Part shown: positions 54,273 through 64,000 of the stretch, in pieces | Position numbering within the stretch: position 1 is the first letter of the stretch | How the letters are laid out: every line of letters starts with the position of its first letter | Assembly: GCA_963989385.1 (NCBI GenBank) | Contig: OZ022509.1 | Span: 78,328,667-78,392,666, forward strand | DNA from: Ctena decussata | Lineage: Eukaryota > Mollusca > Bivalvia > Lucinida > Lucinidae | Reading direction: 5' to 3' | DNA: 64,000 bases | Notes under the pieces: generated by a model | Told to the model about the DNA's origin: nothing | The model's input: the letters and a program-made list of their open reading frames with translations, nothing else | Databases searched by the model: none | Made by a program: the position numbers and the translations under genes

Positions 54273-54503
54273 AAGCCGCGACGCGAGAAAACCAACAATG
54301 TGGTTGAGCGCCCAGCGCAGACTGAGATCAGCCTTTAAACCAGTCCTATCAGATTCTTCGCTAAGCCCTCAAAGCGTAGCTAAGAGTCTAAGCTACCGCC
54401 ATGCGGACAGTGAAGACTTTGATCAGACTGGGCGGATGCCCAGGCTGATCTAAGTCTGCACTGGGCGCACAACCTCATTGTTGGTTTTGTCATGTCGCGG
54501 CTC
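54273..54503. mobile_element. GAGCCGCG MITE, copy 6
   Basis: Full-length with first base G changed to A. ATAT flanks both sides (54269-54272 and 54504-54507). It lies 150 bp from copy 5. Confidence 0.88.
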
Positions 54504-54507
54504 ATAT

Positions 54508-55650
54508 GGTTCTGAACTGTTTGCTCAAACCTCTCTATCCAAAATATTTCGATTTTTGTACAGTTTGTGGTTACAGACTGCTGCGAAGGAATTATGTAGT
54601 TGAAAGAAGTGTGCGAGTAAAGATCTGACTACTCTTTGAGTAGCCAGGGATTCCATGGTACCAAGGTACTTAATGTTTAAAGTGAGACAACACATGCTGT
54701 GTGCAACAATGCATTGACTGGTGCACAATAGTATTTTCAGCAAACCATGTTCTAACTTATAATAAAGTTTAATGCTTAAATAAATCCTGTTATTATTTAC
54801 AAGCAGGCCTCAAACAAAGTCATGCTAACTATTTTCCTGTCAGAATACAGTCTCATGATACCAAGGCAACCAGAAAGCTATCAAATTTGCAGAGCTTACA
54901 AGATAAAAAATATTAATATCTCACACTGTTACAGGCAAGATATTAATGGTTATCATCAGCCTAATTGGAACTCATAAAAACTTTTGATAAAAGTGTTTTG
55001 ACCATTTGAAATCTGGAAATGGCATATTTAAAATTTCCTCCATTATGACATTAGGTGTGTAGCATTTACTCGGACTGTGTGAATATCTTATAATGTAGTT
55101 TCACCAAGCAAGAAATATTTGTAAGAGTAACTTTAAACGTATATGGATGAGAAAGGAATGTCTGAACGGTTGCAGCCAGTTTGCTGATTTCCTATCGAAA
55201 TGATTTGTGTGAATTTGTGCTATTTTCAGTTTAAAGGCTTAATGGCAGCCCATATATCAATCCCTCAAAAAATAAATAAGCATACATTCAAGTTGTAATT
55301 ATTATTTGCATTTTTAAGGGGAGGGTATGTTGAACCATTCAATAGCAAAAGTTGAACTAAGAATTATTGCTGACATTAAATATCAACAAGTGTATAGTAC
55401 TGGTGGTGGCTGGAAAAGTTGAGAAACCACATTTTCCAATTTTTTACTTTATTCTATATTTATTCAGATATTTATCCTAATTATCTTATGAATTATTTTG
55501 TAGTACAAAGTAGTAACCCCCTATTTTATCAAAATAGTAATATACAGGCCCAGCAAATAGTTTAAGTTTCATAATAAAGCCAGATCCAGTTTACCTTTGT
55601 ACCATGGAACCCTTGGTACCATGAGACCCTGCTATATATGGATACACCAA
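54508..55650. other. no gene seen
   Basis: No repeats shared with the window and no supportable coding region. Confidence 0.5.
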
Positions 55651-55654
55651 AGGA

Positions 55655-55856
55655 AGGAGGAAAATTCTCAGGAACTGACACTATTCAATTCCAGATCCAA
55701 CTCAAGACACCATGTGGGAAGGAGACAAAACAAAACTAGTCATCACCAAAGACAACACCAGCGGCAGTCATGTGAAGAGCCATTTCCCATGTAGGTGGTC
55801 ACTGGGCTAGCCTTATAGACAGGACTTCTTTGCCGCGGGGGGGGGGGGGGGGGGGG
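55655..55856 (+). repeat. B2 fragment followed by G20
   Basis: CAGGAACTGACACTATTCAA, GACACCATGTGGGAAGG, GTAGGTGGTCACTGGGCTAG; then GCCGC and twenty G at 55837-55856. Confidence 0.8.
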
Positions 55857-57069
55857 AGTCTGGTTCCCAGGAATAGAATATCTTACCTGTACAGATAAAG
55901 ATGTCTCTTATCGACGTTACCCAAGTGGCTCAACGGTACAAAAAATGACACTGTGGAAGTTAATCCTCCTTATATAGTACCACTCCTGTCTTTAACATCA
56001 CAGACAATATACCAGCACTTTTTCCGCCATATTTCACTAAGAAGAACACTCGAAAAAGGAAACACTTCAAAAATGACAGATCTATAGTAGGGCGAATTAC
56101 ATGTGCGCAAATTTCGTTTTGATCCCCAGCATATGTTTGCCCAGCCCTTGGGGAATATGATTATGCAACTCTCATAAGGGAATGTTTTAAGTTGTCTGAA
56201 TGCAAATGTGCCCCTTAGTCAAAATAAAGGTACTTCTGGCAATTTACCAGACAAAGCAGAAGTAACTTATCAATAAATTCGGCCTTTCATACAGCAAATC
56301 TGTTCTGAGAAAGCCTTGTCCATTGCATGCAGGACAGTCCATGTTGACTGAGATCGCAGTGCACTGTAATAAACTGATGTCGCTTTTATTTAGGACAAGC
56401 ACGGTGGCTTCTTTAAAGTTTCTTATACTTTTGAGAAAGTCTTAGAGTCTTCAATAATATTAACATCGGTACTCCTTCGCTTTCATTTAAGACAAGCATG
56501 GTGGCTTCTTTAAAGTTTTTAAAACTTTTTGAAGCAGTCTTAGGTTTCTCAATAATGGAAATTGAAATATATTAACATAAGAACTCCTTCACTCCTTAAA
56601 ATAAGTAAGTCATCATTTTAATCTAAGTAACTGCGCAATTGTAATGCCATTCCGTCGCGCAAACATATGAAGAATGTGCTGAAAACCGTTGCGCAAACGT
56701 ATTAAAAATCAGCGCATATAGTTTGCCAATCAGCGCAAGTGTAGATCTCCCGTACTATAAATGGAGTGCTTCCCTTTAGGAGTTTGCCCAGTTGAGAAGT
56801 AGAAATGGAGTGCTTCCCTTTAGGAGTTTGCCAAGTTGGGAAAATAGGCACAAATATAATGGCATCGGTTTCCGTTGAAGATGACCTCACTTTCTTATTT
56901 AAACAGTCAGTTAGGGTTTTCACTTTTTAATATTTTATCCGTCATTTTGTACATTGTATTACAGTATTTTTAGGAGGAATACAGCCTTTGGTTAAGTTGT
57001 TCAATATTTAGAATAATTGCGGTGTCTAATTTGGAAGTTGTCCATTGCAAAAGAAAATTCAATTTTTGG
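55857..57069. repeat. gene-free, with two short tandem duplications
   Basis: A 99-bp duplication (AGGACAAGCACGGTGGCTTC at 56391, AAGACAAGCATGGTGGCTTC at 56490) and a 44-bp duplication (ATGGAGTGCTTCCCTTTAGG at 56761 and 56805). No coding region. Confidence 0.7.
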
Positions 57070-57306
57070 GGCTCAACATTAGAAATCCAACTAAGTGGCA
57101 TATGCGCCCAGTGAAGACTCAGATCAGCCTGGGAAACCGCCCAGTCTGATCAGAGTCTTTACTGTGCGCTTAAAGAGATAGCTGAGGGTGTAAGCTACCT
57201 CAATGCCGACAGCGAAGACTCTTCTCAGCATGGGCGGATGTCCAGGCTGATATGAGTTTTTGCTGGATGCACATGACAGTCTGTAGGTTTTGTCATGTCG
57301 CGGCTC
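57070..57306. mobile_element. GAGCCGCG MITE, copy 7, left end decayed
   Basis: The interior and right end (TGTCGCGGCTC) are intact; the left terminus is degraded to GGGCTCAACATTAGAAATCC. Confidence 0.8.
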
Positions 57307-58519
57307 AATTTGGAATCATATTGTAGATGTTCATATACAGCTGTCTATTTCAGGAAATATCACCCGCTTTGTCAGAAAACCTGAACGAAAGCATTTGGGA
57401 ATGTGTGACAAGTCCACTCTGAAAACCCTCTGTCCATTCAGGCGAGCAACGTATATATTCACATGAAAGACGGGACGTTTCAATTCCAAAGCAGTCTCAA
57501 AGATCTAGATCCGTCTTGAAAAACGGACCCAGATCTCTGCGATTGTTTTTAAACAGAAAATCGTGACTTTTATGCTGAATTACAAAAGACTGCTTTACAT
57601 AGCTGCGGATATTTTGGAAGGATAAACTCACGTCCTATCACCGCACAGGGTACGTGTTTATTTATGTTTAAAATGTCGTAAGACAAAATATTTGCGTGAA
57701 TTTGTTACTCCTGACCAGACCGACCAGAGTCCTCAGGGGCGATTGTCGATCTGGATGTTTTCAGTTTGCACATATATAACGAGCGGTTGCTAATGCTATA
57801 TCTGATGTGAGTCTAAAAGTGGTTACAGTGTAACAATATTTTGATATGTATTGGTACACCGCGATTTTCGTTCGCCAATTTGTTTCAAAAACGAATAAGT
57901 TGGTGTCTTCCTGTTCGCTTGCTTTTCCAAAAAAGGTTTATTGTGTAATGAACGATTGTGTTCCCAGTGAGGGAATTTCTATTAAGAAAGACGCAATGTA
58001 TGCTAAAAATTATTTTTATTCTGAAAAGTGCTTGTTTCGAAAATAAGCATATCCGTAACTTGAGTATAAATCATTTAGCGGGAAACAAATCTGGTGTATT
58101 TCAGAACAAATTCTTCCAAATAAATAATTAATGTCACTCCATAAAATTTAGCTGTTTCTGTACTGAGTTATGGTTTTGACGTAAATACGAATTACCGTAG
58201 AGCTTGAGTTATGGTTTGTGCAGACAACATTTATCCATAGAACGTCACAGAGCATTTCTTATCTGCACTTACATGGGCATATTACTCTTTTGTCTAGTAC
58301 AATACATTTATCAGACAATTTCAAGAAAAGTAATACGTTAAATGCAACTTTAAGAGGAAAGTGCTTGAGACGTACAGATGTCAGACAGTTTTTGCCGATA
58401 TTTTGGTAGAAGGGATTAGGATACACAATGTTTCTTGTCAGGTTTGTCGTTCTGTTTGCGTTCTTTAACAACGAATCCCGTTTCAAATTGGGGGCTACTC
58501 TGAAATGTAATAATTTGCC
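57307..58519. other. no gene seen
   Basis: Short frames only; nothing recognised. Confidence 0.5.
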
Positions 58520-58830
58520 CCTCTCGACATTTGGCACTCTTGTTTGCGACACAGTGGCATAACCTATTCTACATATCTGTGAAGTATCATGAAATATTTC
58601 AAAGGATATCTACCAAAGCACCAAAGGGGAGATAACACAAAAAGTTCAATAGCAAGAGTTACCATTCTTGTATGCGACACAATGACCTGTTTACATTACT
58701 GTGAAATATCATGAAACTATTTCAAAGGGTATTCGAGATATGAAGCCGACAAGAAAATGTTTACGGACGGACGGACGGACGCTAGGCTCATCGCTATATA
58801 CCCCGAATCTTTCGGTCGGAGAATAAAAAT
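58520..58830 (-). mobile_element. pearl-like element C, partial copy 2
   Basis: CTGTGAAGTATCATGAAA and GGGGAGATAACAC core text, then (GGAC)n and CATCGCTATATACCCCGAATC with the T-run head on the minus strand. Only about two core units remain. Confidence 0.7.
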
Positions 58831-59030
58831 TATTGGTGGTCAGTCATCGTTTGGTTTATTGCTTACTGGCATATTTTTTTCGTCAGATTTGATTATATAA
58901 CGATGGTCCCCAGGTCGCTCATCGAAGCAATTCTACAAGGTGCACCTCCTGGTATCGATCCTAATCTATCTGAAGAAGAGAGTTGGCTGTAGAAATTATT
59001 CAAATACCACATTTGAGTGTACCTAGAGTA

Positions 59031-59151
59031 ATAAGCTACCTTCATGACGACAGGGAAGACTAAATATTATAAGGCTAAGCGGATGCCCAGGCTGATCTGA
59101 GTCTTTGCGAGGCGCACATGCCACTTCGTTGGTTTGTTCGTGTCGCGGCTC
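59031..59151. mobile_element. GAGCCGCG MITE, right half only (copy 8)
   Basis: Begins inside the element at AAGCTACCTTCATG and runs to GTGTCGCGGCTC; the left half is missing. Confidence 0.8.
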
Positions 59152-59770
59152 ATTTAAAACCCTGCACATACAAGATTAATAACCTACTGAATGCTGACTC
59201 AAAAATAAGATATTGTATTAATTATTTGTATTTATATTTCCATTTGTTTTGTTCATTTATTTAGATTTTTTATTTATTTTTTACATTAATACCGCACGTT
59301 AAAACCCTTAAATCATGTACATATTAGAATCATAGTTTTGAAACTTGCAGCGACTCAAAACAATAAAAGCATTACTTATTAAAGGTCAACTCTTCTCTTT
59401 GTCTGACATTGTTGGAGAAAAGTATAATGAATTCATTAGTTGACTTCATGATGCAAAAATCCCATTTGCTTATGTCAGATGCTCTTTTGAGTCTTGTCGT
59501 TGTGAATCCATAGGAATTCGTTGACACTATTATTCACTCCACATAATGCGTAATTTAACTAATCTAGAGACTAACAATAGAAAAGGACGTTGACGTGTGT
59601 GAAAAGTTGTAAAAGTAAAAACCATTAGCTACAATGGGGTTACTATGTGGCTGATCGGCAGCTGAAATTCAGATCCTTTGACATTTTGCCCGTGCTGCAG
59701 CATTGTCGCAAGCGATCGGAAATATTTGCACAAATCAGTCGCATTTCTCGCTGGCAAAGCTGGTACATTT
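59152..59770. other. no gene seen
   Basis: AT-rich, nothing recognised. Confidence 0.5.
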
Positions 59771-60005
59771 GAGCCGCGACACAAAAAAACCAACAAAGTG
59801 GTATGAGCGCCCAGCAAAACTCTGATCAGCTTGGGCATCCATCAAGCCTGACCAGACGCTTCTCTCAGCGCTTAAAGGATAGCTAAAGGTTTCAGTAACC
59901 TCTATGCGGATAGTGAAGACTCTGATCAGATTGGGCGGATATTCAGGCAGATCTGAGTCTTCGCTGGGTGCTCAACCACTTTGTTGGTTTGGTCATGTCG
60001 CGGAA
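59771..60005. mobile_element. GAGCCGCG MITE, copy 9
   Basis: GAGCCGCGACACAAAAAAACC start and GGTCATGTCGCGGA end; the last bases are changed, so a target duplication cannot be read. Confidence 0.85.
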
Positions 60006-60960
60006 CTTTTCATTCAGATAAGCTTGGGAGCTGTTTCCTTCATTGTTATCCAAACTTGTATAATACATGTACCTGTACGTTAAGACATCATATACAAGAC
60101 CACATAAAGAGCAGTCGTTTGCCTCCAGCGAGGATTTGTGCTGCAGATCTGTTATGTTCCTCGCTGTTTTCTGTGGGTTCATTATGGCAACTCTTGTGAT
60201 AATATTGCAGGTGCATGGGCACATTTTCATCTTTTGCACTATTTATAAATGGGCTAGGGGTGAGCGGGGGGAGTCGGGGCAACCGTTTCGTGACTTTTGA
60301 TGTGCTTCCCTGGACGACGTAGCCTATCCAAAATTAGGTCTTCTTTAAAAGGAAAAATGCTGCTAGGGAAGCCAGTATATGTCTTTTAGAGAAAACGCTT
60401 ATGGAATGAAAATAGTAGAGTTGCTCTGCCTGAAATTGTACCCACTTACATATACACAGTCAGACACAAGTTAAGCATCACCCCAATTTTATTTGAAAGT
60501 TAAATTTCATATTCGACAAATTCGACCACGTTGCAGAATGTATGCTTAATTGAGAACCCAGTCATGGTGTGTTACAATGCTTCACTCTTTATTTGCATGA
60601 CGGTGATTCGGGCCTCAGACTCTATGATGGCATGTTCGTAAAGCTTTAAAGAGTGGGTTGGGGCTTGATGAATTGTCTTCGGCTTGGCCCACTTTGGTTT
60701 AACTGATAATTTCCTTGAACTCTGGATGACAGCGGAGTTTGGTTTAGGCAAGGGTACTTTTCTTTGTTTTATCAAAGAGATCAATTTGATTTTTTTTATG
60801 CCGTCGCTATGGTTCATTGATTGAGTAAGGGAGCCATTAAGCGAACTGAACCTTTTATGTATGTTTATTATGAATTGCATCGGGACCAGGATGAAGTTTG
60901 TCGACAGTAAAAGAAAAAAGAAAATCAACCGGTAGTCTATGCTACTTGCCGTTCTAAGGC
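60006..60960. other. gene-free; possible single transposon end near 60455
   Basis: TA followed by CACAGTCAGACACAAGTTAAGCATC (from about 60455) resembles a Tc1-type terminal repeat, but no partner was found. A 118-codon minus frame (60572-60928) lies beside it without a recognised domain. Confidence 0.3.
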
Positions 60961-63170
60961 GACAGTCCCGATGTTATTCTTAACCAATAGGCCGATGGCC
61001 TTGAAACTTGGTATGTAGCATTGGGTACACAAGTACCACCAAGATTGTTCAAATTATGACCTTGGGTTGACCTTGACCTTTTCTATGGTAAGGTCAAATT
61101 TGCTTCCTTATGCTTTTATATGGCAAAATGCTGCAACATAAGATATCTTGGAAACAGTTGAAGATTTTGGCCTAAAAATTGACACATACAGTCATCTTAA
61201 TAAGTACATGAAGATTTATGAGTACAAGAGGTCAAGGTCATTCTTTGACCTTTGACCCAGAACTCTCATATTTTGACAATTTCAAACAATCTCCTCAAAA
61301 ACAACTAGTCCAATTGTAACCAAATTTCATATAGATCCTCCAGGGGTTGAGGGAATGAAAATTTGTTCATACGGTCCAGGTCACATGACCAACATGGCCA
61401 CCACGCCCATATATGGTAAAAACCTTTAAAAATCTTCTTCTCCAGAACCAGTTGACCGATGGTCTTGAAACTTGGTATGTAGCATCGGGTACTCAAGTAC
61501 TATCAAGATTGTTCAAATTATGACCCTGGGTTGACCTTTACCTTTTTTACGGCAAGGTCAAATATCAGAAAATTGCTAGAACGTAAGATTTCATGGTAAG
61601 TTTGGAAGAGTTTGGCCTAAAATTGGTATATACAATCATCTTAATGAGTATATGAAGATTTGTGAGTACAAGAGGTGGTCAAGGACTTTCTTTGACGTTT
61701 GACCCAGAAATCTCAAATTTTGACAATTTCAAACAGTCTGCTCTAAAACCACTGGGCCAATTGAAACCAAATTTCATATAGAGCCTCGAGGGGTTGAGGG
61801 AATGAAAAAAATTTCTAACGGTCCTGGACACATGACCAACATGGCCGCCACGCCCATGGTAAATACCTTTAAAACTCTTCTTCTCCAGAACCAATTGACA
61901 TATGGCCTTGAGACCTTGTATGTAGCATTGAGTACTTGAGTACTTTCAAGATTGTTGAAATTATGACCTTGTGTTGACTTTGACCTTTTACAGCAAGGTC
62001 AAATATGGGAAAATGGTAGAACATAAGACTTCATGGAAAGTTTTGAAGATTTTGGCCTGAAAAATTGGTACATACAGTTGTCTTAATGAGTTCATGAAGA
62101 ATTATGAGTACAAGAGGTCAAGGTCATTTTAACCTCACCTGAGCCAGCGGCTACCTGGGAGCTTATAGGATGGTAAGGTCCGTTGTCCGTCGTCCATCCG
62201 TCCGTCGTCCGTCCACACTTTCAAACGACTTCTCCTCTGAAACCGCTGGGCCGATTGTAACCAAATTTCACATCACAAATTATGACCTTGGGTTGACCTT
62301 GACCTGTTTTACGGCAAGGTCAAATTTGCTTTCTGGTGCTTTTATATGGGAAAATGCTAGAACGTAAGATTTCATGGAATCTATTGAAGATTTTGGCCTA
62401 GAAATTAGTTTATAAATTCATCCTAATGAGTACATGAAGATTTATGAGTACAAGAGGTCAAGGTAATTCTTTGACCTTTGACTCAGAACTCTCATATTTT
62501 GACAATTTCAAACAATCTCTTCAAAAGCCACTCAGCCAATTTAAACCAGTTTTCGTATAGAATCTCGAGGAGTTGAGGGAACGAAAATTTGTTCATACAA
62601 GCAAGATCACATGACCAACATGGCCGCCAGGCCCATATATGGTCAAAAGCTTTAAAAATCTTCTTCTCCAGAATAAGTTGACTGATGGCCTTGAAACTTA
62701 GTATGTAGCATTTGGTACTCAAGTACTGTCAAGATTGTTCAACTGATGACCTTTGGTTGACCGTGACATTTTTTATGGCAAGGTCAAATATTCGAAAATT
62801 CTAGAACATAAGATTTCATGGAAAGTTTTGAAGATTAAGACCTAAAAATTTGTGTATGCATTCATCTTAATGAGTACATGAAGATATGTGAGTATAAGAG
62901 GTCAAGGTCATTCTTTGATCTTTGACCCTGAACTCTCATATTTTGACAATTTCAAACAATCTCCTCAAAAACCAATAGGCCAATTGAAGCCAAATTTCAT
63001 ATAGAGCCTCCAGGGGTTGAGTGAATGAAAATTTGTTCAAACAGTCCAGGTCAGATGACCAACGTGGCTGCCACGCCCATATATGGTAAAAAGCTTTTAA
63101 AAACTTCTACTCCAGAACCAATTGACCGATAGCCCTAGGTCATTCATATTTCAATATTTCCCAGCATAGC
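60961..63170 (+). repeat. 455-bp array of the AGCTCACC family, with nested head
   Basis: The landmark GGCC(T)TGAAACTTGGTATGTAGCAT and the GTCACATGACCAACATGGCC, GACCTTGGGTTGACCTTGACC words recur through about five units, related to 43.6-45.1 and (inverted) 14.4-15.9 kb. No head precedes the array at 60961, so it is truncated. A second head at 62127-62220 (CTCACCTGAGCC, TTATAGGATGG, GTCC repeats) starts a further copy inside it. No tail was found before 63170. Confidence 0.8.
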
Positions 63171-63307
63171 TTCACAAGCTATTTGGCCAATTTCATAGAT
63201 AGCTGCCTTGGGCTGGGGGAACAAAAGTTAATTCATTGGGTCCAGGTTACATGATGAAATATGCTCATGCTATGCCCATACATAGCAAGGGTGTAGCTAC
63301 CTAAACG

Positions 63308-63377
63308 GCAAATACACAGGTGCGTATTGAAATTTTGTCAAAATTGACAAAATTTCAAAACGCACCTGCATATTTGC
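63308..63377. repeat. near-perfect 33-bp hairpin
   Basis: GCAAATACACAGGTGCG then TATTGAAATTTTGTCA forms the left arm, AAAT the loop, and the inverse follows to 63377 with three mismatches. No second copy was noticed in the window. Confidence 0.85.
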
Positions 63378-64000
63378 TTGCTGAAAATTTATAAATTAGA
63401 CCAGATTTCAATACCAATTGCCAAAGTGTCTGAAATACTACATTTCTCTTCAAGAAGCAGAGAATAAAACATGGTTGTGCGTATAATGAAATTACCTCTA
63501 GTTAGGCTTCTGCATAGTAACCAGCAGCTAGTTCAAAGTGAAATATAGGTATAGCTTTTCCAGCATCAGTGTTGGGGTTGTAAACTTCTGTTGAATTTTC
63601 TGGTTAGCATTGATTTGTGACAGTGCACAGAGAGAGAAAGAACATTTAGCTTAATTCATGTATTTTTATGAAACTTGGTATTTGCAAATTAATACAACTT
63701 GCTGAAACTTTTCAGTGAACAGAGCTTTCTAATACTGTAAAATTGCTTTATTTTTACATGTTCTTTATTTCAAAGTTTTCTTTCGAAATTGTTGGCCAGT
63801 TCTTAAAACTCCAAAACTCATTGTGATATGATTATGGTTTTTGGTTACTGTGCTTCCACTCATTGCCGTCTATGTGAAATTTTATTTACTGCCCTTCAAT
63901 ACTTTCAGAGTTTCCATGATTTGAAGTCAAGAGTGCTAATTGCTGGAGGGCAAAACCAAATCAAGTTAAAACATCGTTGGCAGAAGATAATTCAAGACTA
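63378..64000. other. no gene seen
   Basis: Nothing recognised up to the window end. Confidence 0.5.

Noticed and set aside
60572..60928. 118-codon minus-strand frame next to a possible Tc1-type end
   Set aside because: The sequence lacks transposase motifs and the partner terminal repeat was not found. Mentioned only as part of the gene-free stretch.

Overview
The window is an AT-rich, intron-like or intergenic stretch of animal nuclear DNA, most probably from a bivalve mollusc. No complete protein-coding gene can be supported. Open frames are short, splice-like signals are isolated, and almost everything recognisable is repetitive DNA. The bivalve guess rests on the style of the repeats: short elements with a stem-loop head, a GTCC microsatellite and a core of 145-180 bp minisatellite units (the architecture described for 'pearl' and other Helentron-type non-autonomous elements of bivalves), tRNA-derived SINEs, and many inverted-repeat MITEs. 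Species cannot be fixed from sequence alone.

Layout. 0-10.5 kb: a pearl-like element with two nested minisatellites (188-2449), a tandem SINE pair with a perfect 13-bp target duplication (3146-3735), a second pearl-like element, a Harbinger-like element with TAA duplications (7421-8447), and a third pearl-like element (8843-10460). 10.9-19 kb: a CpG-rich ACGCGT cluster, fragments of a dispersed family here called B, and a 6.3-kb foldback element between TTAA sites (12662-18933) that contains three minisatellites and a nested pearl-like copy. 19.5-30.5 kb: more tandem-core elements, a SINE-like tRNA unit, nine-copy MITE family 'GAGCCGCG' (first copies here), a repeat family 'D' split by a TTAA element, and a broken Tc1-like transposase fragment. 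31-40.5 kb: a third SINE, a pearl-like element with GTCGCACC head, a complete 432-bp miniature LTR retrotransposon whose LTRs carry a tRNA-like pol III unit (35475-35906), and a 365-bp satellite interrupted by a TA-flanked 1.4-kb transposon. 40.5-64 kb: B and D fragments, a TIR element with a nested pearl-like copy (43411-45277), two further MITEs, CRE-bearing hairpins, more GAGCCGCG MITEs, and a 455-bp repeat array at the right end.

How the parts relate. Several insertions are dated relative to one another by empty sites inside the window: the 1.4-kb TA element sits in a satellite whose other copies show the intact site, and the TTAA element at 28301 sits in a D copy whose relatives at 51 and 52 kb are intact. 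Different repeat families share two features that deserve attention: minisatellite units close to nucleosomal lengths, and dense TCAAGGTCA (orphan nuclear receptor half-site) or TGACGTCA (CRE) motifs.

The best candidate for an undescribed or little-described system is the miniature LTR element with a pol III-type tRNA-like gene in each LTR. The best candidates for host coding sequence are two weak exons (25163-25498 minus, 50730-50880 plus) and a possible promoter plus first exon near 40.13-40.34 kb minus.
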